A DNA stretch of 64,000 nucleotides. It comes from Hexactinellida sp. DTS-2022 (lineage: Eukaryota > Porifera > Hexactinellida). The translations under genes and the position numbers were made by a program. The stretch's first letter is position 1; each line of letters begins with the position of its first letter. The notes below the pieces were generated by a model, which searched no databases, was not told the DNA's origin, and saw only the letters and a program-made list of their open reading frames with translations. The stretch spans positions 12,018,501 to 12,082,500 of the forward strand of contig JAPNXP010000001.1 in the NCBI GenBank assembly GCA_028753945.1, read 5' to 3'. Positions 55,254 to 64,000 of the stretch are shown piece after piece.

Positions 55254-56567
55254 TTAATTATTGTTTGAGAGCAGTGCAATTCGCTGATGTCCAGATGCAT
55301 CAAATGAATATATAAGTAGCCCTCTCAACATCATCGGGATATCTCGATGCACGTGCATTAGTGCAAGACCCGTGAGTCGCTCGTCGCCCATCATGTTTCT
55401 CAGGTAGGTTTTCAACCTGAGTAATGTGCTGAAAGCAACACCCATTGTGAATGTTGGGGTAGAACGCAGATGATGCATTACATGCTGTGTTAGGTCCATG
55501 GTATTTATCGAGACATTATCACAAATCAAAGTCCTCCATGTTCTAAGCTCAGTATCAGCAGTGTCTGGCGACGGAAGATACTCAGAGTACTCGACTTTAA
55601 TTTCACTCCGTATTTCTGGCGTTAGTTCCTCGATGTATTTCGGCAGAAGGTATTATGCCTTCAGGCTTGGGAGTGGATCACACAAACGCTTCTACAGTTC
55701 ACCAACCAGATGGTTGATGAATGAGATGAATGCATTTAACCTCCAGTATTCCTTCAGACTTTCAGCAGGAACATCAACGGGTTTGTTGTCTTTTTTCTGT
55801 GCGTGGTTTCTCAACTGTGACATCATTGGTCGCAGCGATTTCTGTTGCTGATTCCCACACTGCATCGGATTCGCTATCATCACGTTTGGCTCTTATTACA
55901 GCAACCAGGTGAGTCGAACTTTTCGGATTACAGGGACTCACATAGTGGACGAGTATACTGTAACAGGCGTTCAGCGATCAAAAGCACGATAACAAAGTCA
56001 AACTTTGTGATTCACGCCAAATATGACACTGCGTTAGATCGTACAGACGCATCACAATCAGATTGGATTACTTCAAGAGTATCAATAATGATAGGGAAGT
56101 TTTGGACAATGCATGTAACGCTGTCGGAGCGTTCCATCCATCTTGTTGCTGTTGGGAAGAAAGGCTTCAAACGTTTTGGAGCCATACCTTCCGATACCTG
56201 ATCTAGATAATATATTTTGACACGCTTTGGCGATGCTGATATGAAACTGAGTAGCTTGCTGGCAATATCGTACATATTTCTAATCGGCAACACCATACAC
56301 GAGTTCCCAACTTCCAAGTTCAAATTGTGACTGCGGCAATGTACGCCGAGCTTGAACCTCACGTGTGTTGCCACTCATGTTTGCGGTTCCGTCAAATCCC
56401 TGTCCTACCATATTATGAAACTCTAGTCCCATTTGTTGTAAGTGGGTGATAACCAATTTAGTGAGGGTATCGCCAGTGGTTCTGCAGTACCAACAAAGCA
56501 AATTAATTCTTCCCGTATTTCGAAGTTTCGAGCAGTCAAATATCTTAAACCATGATTTTTTCATCAT
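55254..56567 (-). pseudogene. hAT transposase of the ZMYM1-like/DUF4371 type, broken
   Basis: Read on the minus strand, 56567-56280 gives WFKIFDCSKLRNTGRINLLC, TTGDTLTKLVITHL and VGQGFDGTANMSG. A shifted frame (56374-56012) then gives VHCRSHNLNLEVGNSC and FFPTATRWMERSDSV. After more breaks, 55529-55254 gives LLRLKTYLRNMMGDERLTGL, the hAT C-terminal dimerisation region. The block order (TTG, GQGFDGxANMSG, CxxHxLNL, TRW, LKTYLRxxMGxxRL) fits ZMYM1-like hAT transposases of animals. Frame changes make it dead. The N-terminal part is missing where the long-TIR element at 56574 begins. It is a different hAT lineage from the one at 29070. Confidence 0.75.
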
Positions 56568-56573
56568 TAATAT

Positions 56574-57667
56574 CGATGTTGCAGCGTGTACGCAATATTA
56601 GTGCGCATGCATGCACGCTAGTGCGCATGCATGCACACGAAGTTTCTAGCCTGCATGCATGCACACTAGCGTATATGCACGAAAATCACTATTTTCATAT
56701 TCGTGCATATACACTAGCGTATACACACGATAAAGTGTTCTCTTTTGCTAATGGTTGTATGTTAATAGAAATAATTTGCATTTATTAATTCTACAAGCCC
56801 TTCGATCTCGGTTGCCAATTAACGGCCGCTTCGCGGCCTTTCCCTCCTTAAAAAAACCCAGTAATATAAATTATAAATAAGTTAACCTTATTCTTGTAAA
56901 TTACTCACTACTACTTCGTTCATTTCAATGTGTTGTTATTTGAGAGAGGATATTTACTAACTCATATTATATTTTCTGCATCGTTGGTACAGGGCGCCTA
57001 AAATTATGGACCATTTCGCGGCGTACTTTCCTCAAGTTACCATTTATAACTAGTACTTCATTTTGGGTTGTGATTCGTTAATAATGCAATAATGTAATTT
57101 GTTTTGGAAAGTATGTTAATTTTATTTAATTAAGTTATTCTCATTACTTTATTAGTTATCAATTATTAGTTAATTATTAGCTCAATAATTCTTAAGGGTA
57201 GCTGGTTTCAGCTACATTAAAAGGTTATCTCGTTGGCTCAAATAAACTCATATTATAAAAGTAATTGAAACCTGTTGGCTAGTAAAGTATACGTAATTAA
57301 TTAATTAAATTGTATACTATATATCTCAACTATATATAGCAATATGCAGCAATTCGATTTCAAAAATTGTTGAGTAATACGTGTTGTATTGTATAACTGA
57401 GGAGCGAACGAGAAAAAATGTGAAAATTCAAACTAGACATTGGTGAAAGATCTAAGATGGAACTAGAACAAATGTTAATTAGACAACCATTAGCAAAAGA
57501 GAACACTTTATCGTGTGTATACGCTAGTGTATATGCACGAATATGAAAATAGTGATTTTCGTGCATATACGCTAGTGTGCATGCATGCAGGCTAGAAAAT
57601 AAGTGTGCATGCATGCACACTAGCGTGCATGCATGCGCACTAATCTTGCGTACACGCTGCAACATCG
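56574..57667. mobile_element. 1.1-kb element with ~190-bp inverted repeats rich in GCATGCATGC
   Basis: CGATGTTGCAGCGTGTACGC at the left is repeated inverted at the right. The arms (about 56574-56765 and 57476-57667) contain runs of TGCGCATGCATGCAC and CTAGCGTATATGCACGAA, each partly self-complementary. The interior holds a CGGCCGCTTCGCGGCC hairpin (56821-56838) shared in type with 37185. No coding region and no clear target duplication. Confidence 0.8.
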
Positions 57668-58265
57668 ACATGGAAGATAGTGAAATATGCGAAATATACA
57701 CCTCTGATACTAGATTTGATAAATACAGAGCGGAATAGACCGCTATAGACGTTTGATATTCGCCAAATATCAGTAGCGTAGATAATAAAACAAAGTACGT
57801 AATTCAATTTAAAGCTCGACCAGGCCTGTAACAAGAAAGTGATAGTGGGTGGGGCTATGGGAATTGCAGGGGGGGCTGAGTCTCATATATTATTAAAAGA
57901 GAATTGATACTAACTTATTCTTCAGTAATCTGTGAGTGTTATTGCTATAACATCTCTTGCTAAATATAGCAGAGTTGTGGTTCAACATGCAAATTTCAAC
58001 CTACAGTAACATGATATGAATATATAGGTAAATCTTCTGAATATGCATTGACAATCTTAATATATCTGAATGATAACTGTTGATGTTCAATGTAAATTTT
58101 AAATACTTTGGTAAATTGTTCGGTAATTGGCTTTTTTACAGTAGAACTTTGTTTATACCCACTCTAGAAACAGTAATACAGTAGACTCCGCTTCTGTGGA
58201 CTAATATATCTGTGAATTAACGCGGACCACCCGTATCTGTGCCCCTAAGACAGAAGTTTCTTCGG
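57668..58265. other. Intergenic with pogo-type ends
   Basis: ACAGTAGAACTTTGTTTATA (58138) and ACAGTAGACTCCGCTTCTGT (58178) are solo pogo-like termini. No gene seen. Confidence 0.4.
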
Positions 58266-61200
58266 ATTCGATGTTCCCTCGGACTCTCTCGGACTTGTTG
58301 CACTAGGTCTAGCTGTCTCTCGGACTTGTTACACTAGGTCTAGCTGTCTCTCCGACTTGTTACACTAGGACTAGCTGTCTCTCGGACTTATTGCACAAGG
58401 ACTAGCTGTCTCCCGGACTTGTTGCACTAGGATTAGCTGTTTCTCGGACTTGTAGCACTAGCGCTAGCTGTCTCTCGGACTTATTGTTCTAGCGCTAGCT
58501 GTCTCTCGGACTTGTTGCACTAGCGCTAGCTGTCTCTCGGACTTGTTGCACTAGGACTAGCTGTCTCTCGGACTTGTTGCACTAGCGCTAGCTGTCTCTC
58601 GGACTTGTTGCACTAGCGCTAGCTGTCTCTCGGACTTGTTGCACTAGCGCTAGCTGTCTCTCGGACTTGTTGCACTAGGACTAGCTGTCTCTCGGACTTG
58701 TTGCACTAGGATTAGCTGTCTCTCGGACTTGTAGCACTAGGACTAGCTGTCTCTCGGACTTGTTGCACTAGGACTAGCTGTCTCTCGGACTTGTTGCACT
58801 AGGGCTAGCTGTCTCTCGGACTTGTTGCACTAGCGCTAGCTGTTTCTCGGACTTGTAGCACTAGGACTAGCTGTCTCTCGGCTTGTTGCACTAGCGCTAG
58901 CTGTCTCCCGGACTTGTTGCACTAGCGCTAGCTGTCTCTCGGCTTGTTGCACTAGCGCTAGCTGTCTCTCGGACTTGTTGCACTAGGATTAGCTGTCTCT
59001 TGGCTTGTTGCACTAGGGCTAGCTGTCTCTCGGCTTGTTGCACTAGCGCTAGCTGTCTCTCGGACTTGTTGCACTAGGATTAGCTGTCTCTTGGCTTGTT
59101 GCACTAGGGCTAGCTGTCTCTCGGACTTGTTGCACTAGCGCTAGCTATCTCTTGGCTTGTTGCACTAGGACTAGCTGTCTCTCGGACTTGTTGCACTAGC
59201 GCTAGCTGTTTCTCGGCTTGTTGCACTAGCGCTAGCTGTCTCTTGGCTTGTTGCACTAGGACTAGCTGTCTCTCGGACTTGTTGCACTAGCGCTAGCTGT
59301 CTCTCGGCTTGTTGCACTAGCGCTAGCTGTCTCTTGGCTTCTAGCACTAGGACTAGCTGTCTCTCGGACTTGTTGCACTAGCGCTAGCTGTCTCTCGGCT
59401 TGTTGCACTAGGACTAGCTGTCTCTCGGCTTGTTGCACTAGCGCTAGCTGTCTCTCGGCTTGTTGCACTAGGACTAGCTGTCTCTCGGCTTGTTGCACTA
59501 GCGCTAGCTGTCTCTCGGCTTGTTGCACTAGCGCTAGCTGTCTCTCGGCTTGTTGCACTAGGACTAGCTGTCTCTCGGCTTGTTGCACTAGCGCTAGCTG
59601 TCTCTCGGCTTGTTGCACTAGGACTAGCTGTCTCTCGGCTTGTTGCACTAGCGCTAGCTGTCTCTCGGCTTGTTGCACTAGGACTAGCTGTCTCTCGGCT
59701 TGTTGCACTAGCGCTAGCTGTCTCTCGGCTTGTTGCACTAGGACTAGCTGTCTCTCGGCTTGTTGCACTAGCGCTAGCTGTCTCTCGGCTTGTAGCACTA
59801 GGACTAGCTGTCTCTCGGCTTGTTGCACTAGCGCTAGCTGTCTCTCGGCTTGTTGCACTAGCGCTAGCTGTCTCTTGGCTTGTTGCACTAGCGCTAGCTG
59901 TCTCTCGGCTTGTTGCACTAGGACTAGCTGTCTCTCGGCTTGTTGCACTAGCGCTAGCTGTCTCTCGGCTTGTTGCACTAGCGCTAGCTGTCTCTTGGCT
60001 TGTTGCACTAGCGCTAGCTGTCTCTCGGACTTGTTGCACTAGCGCTAGCTGTCTCCCGGACTTGTTGCACTAGCGCTAGCTGTCTCTCGGCTTGTTGCAC
60101 TAGGACTAGCTGTCTCTTGGCTTGTTGCACTAGGACTAGCTGTCTCTCGGACTTGTTGCACTAGCGCTAGCTGTCTCTTGGCTTGTTGCACTAGCGCTAG
60201 CTGTCTCTCGGCTTGTTGCACTAGGACTAGCTGTCTCCAGGACTTGTTGCACTAGCGCTAGCTGTCTCTCGGCTTGTTGCACTAGGACTAGCTGTCTCTC
60301 GGCTTGTTGCACTAGCGCTAGCTGTCTCTCGGCTTGTTGCACTAGGACTAGCTGTCTCTCGGCTTGTTGCACTAGGACTAGCTGTCTCTCGGCTTGTTGC
60401 ACTAGCGCTAGCTGTCTCTCGGCTTGTTGCACTAGGACTAGCTGTCTCTCGGCTTGTTGCACTAGCGCTAGCTGTCTCTCGGCTTGTTGCACTAGCGCTA
60501 GCTGTCTCTTGGCTTGTTGCACTAGCGCTAGCTGTCTCTCGGCTTGTTGCACTAGGACTAGCTGTCTCTCGGCTTGTTGCACTAGCGCTAGCTGTCTCTT
60601 GGCTTGTTGCACTAGCGCTAGCTGTCTCTTGGCTTGTTGCACTAGCGCTAGCTGTCTCTCGGACTTGTTGCACTAGCGCTAGCTGTCTCTCGGACTTGTA
60701 GCACTAGGACTAGCTGTCTCTCGGACTTGTTGCACTAGGACTAGCTGTCTCTCGGACTTGTTGCACTAGGGCTAGCTGTCTCTCGGACTTGTTGCACTAG
60801 CGCTAGCTGTTTCTCGGACTTGTAGCACTAGGACTAGCTGTCTCTCGGCTTGTTGCACTAGCGCTAGCTGTCTCCCTTGTTGCACTAGCGCTAGCTGTCT
60901 CTCGGCTTGTTGCACTAGCGCTAGCTGTCTCTCGGACTTGTTGCACTAGGATTAGCTGTCTCTTGGCTTGTTGCACTAGGGCTAGCTGTCTCTCGGCTTG
61001 TTGCACTAGCGCTAGCTGTCTCTCGGACTTGTTGCACTAGGATTAGCTGTCTCTTGGCTTGTTGCACTAGGGCTAGCTGTCTCTCGGACTTGTTGCACTA
61101 GCGCTAGCTATCTCTTGGCTTGTTGCACTAGCGCTAGCTGTCTCTCGGACTTGTTGCACTAGCGCTAGCTGTCTCTTGGCTTGTTGCACTAGCGCTAGCT

Positions 61201-62362
61201 GTCTCTCGGCTTGTTGCACTAGGACTAGCTGTCTCCAGGACTTGTTGCACTAGCGCTAGCTGTCTCTCGGCTTGTTGCACTAGGACTAGCTGTCTCTCGG
61301 CTTGTTGCACTAGCGCTAGCTGTCTCTCGGCTTGTTGCACTAGGACTAGCTGTCTCTCGGCTTGTTGCACTAGCGCTAGCTGTCTCTCGGCTTGTTGCAC
61401 TAGCGCTAGCTGTCTCTCGGCTTGTTGCACTAGGACTAGCTGTCTCTCGGCTTGTTGCACTAGCGCTAGCTGTCTCTCGGCTTGTTGCACTAGCGCTAGC
61501 TGTCTCTTGGCTTGTTGCACTAGCGCTAGCTGTCTCTCGGCTTGTTGCACTAGGACTAGCTGTCTCTCGGCTTGTTGCACTAGCGCTAGCTGTCTCTCGG
61601 CTTGTTGCACTAGCGCTAGCTGTCTCTTGGCTTGTTGCACTAGCGCTAGCTGTCTCTCGGACTTGTTGCACTAGCGCTAGCTGTCTCCCGGACTTGTTGC
61701 ACTAGCGCTAGCTGTCTCTCGGCTTGTTGCACTAGGACTAGCTGTCTCTTGGCTTGTTGCACTAGGACTAGCTGTCTCTCGGACTTGTTGCACTAGCGCT
61801 AGCTGTCTCTTGGCTTGTTGCACTAGCGCTAGCTGTCTCTCGGCTTGTTGCACTAGGACTAGCTGTCTCCAGGACTTGTTGCACTAGCGCTAGCTGTCTC
61901 TCGGCTTGTTGCACTAGGACTAGCTGTCTCTCGGCTTGTTGCACTAGCGCTAGCTGTCTCTCGGCTTGTTGCACTAGGACTAGCTGTCTCTCGGCTTGTT
62001 GCACTAGCGCTAGCTGTCTCTCGGCTTGTTGCACTAGCGCTAGCTGTCTCTTGGCTTGTTGCACTAGCGCTAGCTGTCTCTCGGACTTGTTGCACTAGCG
62101 CTAGCTGTCTCCCGGACTTGTTGCACTAGCGCTAGCTGTCTCTCGGCTTGTTGCACTAGGACTAGCTGTCTCTTGGCTTGTTGCACTAGGACTAGCTGTC
62201 TCTCGGACTTGTTGCACTAGCGCTAGCTGTCTCTTGGCTTGTTGCACTAGCGCTAGCTGTCTCTCGGCTTGTTGCACTAGCGCTAGCTGTCTCTCGGCTT
62301 GTTGCACTAGCGCTAGCTGTCTCCAGGACTTGTTGCACTAGCGCTAGCTGTCTCTCGGACTC
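58266..62362. repeat. 30/31-bp satellite, roughly 130-135 units
   Basis: Unit GCTGTCTCTCGGCTTGTTGC plus ACTAGCGCTA (30 bp) or, with one extra A in CGGACTTG, 31 bp. The last part alternates between GCGCTA (making the palindrome CTAGCGCTAG) and GACTA. A block around 60136-60680 recurs about 998 bases later at 61134-61680, and again in part at 61768-62095, showing higher-order duplication. The minus-strand open frames with 10-residue repeats exist only because 30 is a multiple of three. Confidence 0.95.
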
Positions 62363-62959
62363 GTGACATTTAGCTCTTGAGCAGTTACTTAATGTTCAGA
62401 CGTCTTATTCACTGGATGATTATATTCCACGGGACCGTGTTGGAATTATTTTAACTGACCGTTAGTGACCCAGGTAACTTAAATACTATTGTTTCAGAGT
62501 AGAAGTTTGTCCCCTAATTTGTCTATTTATTTCTACTGTCTCCAACAATAGGCATAGCATGGTATGGACAGAACAAATAATGGGGAATTCTAATCAGAGG
62601 CGGTTTTGTTTAATATATACGTATATGCTAATTTGAGTTTACAATTTTCTATATTTTAATTGATAGAGACACTAAAATCTATCTAGACTAATTTAATGCT
62701 AACTGTAATCCATACTGAGACAACCCTCTAGTTTAATTCTCTATAAAAGTTTTACAAACCTTTTCAGATGGAAAGTGTGAATATTGTTCTTGGATATTCG
62801 AACTTGTTCTAGATACAATCTAGATACAAATTTCAAGTCTTAGAATACCATTTCCTCAGTCAAAATTCTAAAAAAACGGACAATCAACAACCTTTGTGAT
62901 TTTATATATGTGATAATAATTATCTGGTATGTGATTACGTACCTGACTTTGTGTAAACT
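62363..62959. other. Repeat-derived intergenic sequence
   Basis: 62650-62900 resembles the Helitron interior (AATTGATAGAGACACTAAAA, ATCCATACTGAGACAACCCT). The end may hold the promoter or an intron border of the next gene. Confidence 0.4.
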
Positions 62960-62971
62960 TAGATTTTGCTC

Positions 62972-64000
62972 ATGGCTTTATTGAACGCTAATGAGCAACA
63001 TGCTAATTTGAAAGAAGACGAATTTGACTATAAGTTGCTTGCTTTAAGCATTGAAAACAAACATTTTGAGTTTATACGTACGAAGGGAACAAAATTTATT
63101 GATGATCCAGAGCTATTGTCACTGAAGCTGGGGATTTCAATCGAACAGGCGAGTGGTGCTCTTGAAGCGCTTGGGTCCTCGTGCGAGAAGTGCTTAAGCA
63201 ATGAAGAGAAAAAATCAATAGAAACTTTTTTGATAAATCAACCTGAAATTCAAAGTGTGAAAAAAATTGCTGTATTTTGTGACATTGATGAAGAATTGGT
63301 CTCAAATTATTTGGAATCTAAACCACTCAGTGACTCCCAAAAAGATGCCATCAGTGAACTGTTTACCACGGGATATTCCATCTATGATATAGCGTATAAA
63401 CTGAAACTATCTTCTATTCGGAAGGTTCAGGAATGTGTTGAAGACAAATTCTTAACATTCTTTGATGAAGAGGGCCAGAGGATATTGCAAATAATACAGA
63501 AACAGGGACACCTGGGAACATTCACTGGTTCTAAATTACGGGAAATGATAAAATCTAGAAACTTAAAACTCCAAAACGAAATTTGTTGTATTTTGCCAAG
63601 AAAAAGTAAACAGGAATGTGAACGTGTCAGAAAATACTTGGAAAGGTTCGATGAGTCAAGACACTTCTTTGCACTCGACACAAATCTCAGCATTGAGGAT
63701 ATTCTATTCATCAGAGACAGCAGTCTAAACATAGAACAGCTGAGCATCAAACTGAATAAAGTAGAGTCCGTGATAAGAGAGTATTTGGTACAGTACTGTC
63801 CAAACCAGCAAGAGAGCGACTATTTTGCTTATTGCCAAAAGAAGAAGATTGAATACATTATACTCACTTTTGGGAAAGATACAAAAACATTTCAAACCTA
63901 TTGGACCATAGTAACAGATTCATGCGATGAATTGATAAAGAAAACAGAGCGAGTAGGGATTTATCCCATGGAGGCTTTCAAGCAACTCTTGCCTTTGGTA
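62972..64000 (+). CDS. Unrecognised protein of helix-turn-helix-like repeats (5' part, 343 codons, open at window end)
   Basis: From ATG 62972 the frame stays open to the window edge; a TAG at 62960-62962 closes the frame upstream, so this is a likely start (though CTTAG there could also be a splice acceptor). The product is charged and helical. Repeats of about 44 residues can be seen: near 75-118 (SVKKIAVFCDIDEELVSNYL), 119-160 (SIYDIAYKLKLSSIRKVQEC) and about 225-270 (NIEQLSIKLNKVESVIREYL). Each follows the pattern of a helix-turn-helix: S/N-I-x-x-I/L-A/S-x-x-L-x-x-x-x-x-x-V-x-x-x-L. An initial segment (1-74, DPELLSLKLGISIEQASGAL) is a fourth, weaker one. I do not know the family. Such arrays could bind nucleic acid or simply form a helical scaffold. 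C-terminal domains lie outside the window. Confidence 0.7.
   Translation, partial: MALLNANEQHANLKEDEFDYKLLALSIENKHFEFIRTKGTKFIDDPELLSLKLGISIEQASGALEALGSSCEKCLSNEEKKSIETFLINQPEIQSVKKIAVFCDIDEELVSNYLESKPLSDSQKDAISELFTTGYSIYDIAYKLKLSSIRKVQECVEDKFLTFFDEEGQRILQIIQKQGHLGTFTGSKLREMIKSRNLKLQNEICCILPRKSKQECERVRKYLERFDESRHFFALDTNLSIEDILFIRDSSLNIEQLSIKLNKVESVIREYLVQYCPNQQESDYFAYCQKKKIEYIILTFGKDTKTFQTYWTIVTDSCDELIKKTERVGIYPMEAFKQLLPLV

Noticed and set aside
59262-62307. Long minus-strand open frames with 10-residue repeats (QQAERQLALV / TSRETASASA)
   Set aside because: They follow from the 30-bp unit being a multiple of three and lacking stops; two frames are open at once, and every 31-bp unit breaks them. 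No start context or non-repeat domain.

Overview
This looks like nuclear DNA of an animal, and a sponge or another early-branching invertebrate is my best guess. The evidence is the 3' end of an Arp2/3 complex subunit 1 (ARPC1) gene at the left edge, three coiled-coil/NHL-propeller proteins, an intact lipid-binding LBP/BPI-type secreted protein, and a very heavy load of animal DNA transposons (hAT, pogo-like, Helitron, Kolobok/Mutator-like, tyrosine-recombinase and KRBA2-like). TATA boxes and AATAAA signals sit where they should for several genes. The DNA is AT-rich by eye. The lineage is an inference; nothing here fixes the species.

Layout. 1-2 kb: ARPC1 end, then a single-exon multi-pass membrane protein (842-2008). 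2-4.2 kb: two MITEs and a broken transposase. 4.2-9.5 kb: a 34-bp satellite of exactly 157 units. 9.9-14.2 kb: a second multi-pass membrane protein (minus strand), a small probable secreted protein, and coiled-coil/NHL gene A. 14.2-34 kb: a transposon graveyard with nested insertions, including a 2.0-kb near-perfect inverted repeat (17.6-19.7 kb), a 3.0-kb long-TIR element inside an hAT copy (25.3-28.3 kb), a dead hAT transposase (29-30.6 kb) and a broken NHL copy (32.2-32.9 kb). 34.4-35.8 kb: LBP/BPI gene. 38.1-39.4 kb: divergent NHL gene C (minus). 40-47 kb: nested hAT, Helitron and foldback elements. 47.6-48.8 kb: NHL gene B. 50.8-52.8 kb: a decayed LRR-EGF-transmembrane receptor. 55-57.7 kb: a dead ZMYM1-like hAT transposase beside a long-TIR element. 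58.3-62.4 kb: a second satellite (30/31-bp units). 62.97-64 kb: the start of an unrecognised protein built of helix-turn-helix-like repeats, running off the window.

The genes do not form an operon or one pathway. The common thread is families that in other animals work at surfaces or in innate recognition (NHL propellers, LBP/BPI, LRR-EGF receptor remnant, multi-pass membrane proteins). The two close NHL paralogs (A and B, about 89% identical) differ mostly by amino-acid-changing substitutions in the first propeller blades, which makes them the best candidate for a diversifying recognition family. The rest of the window is mainly a record of repeated hAT insertions with readable 8-bp target duplications.
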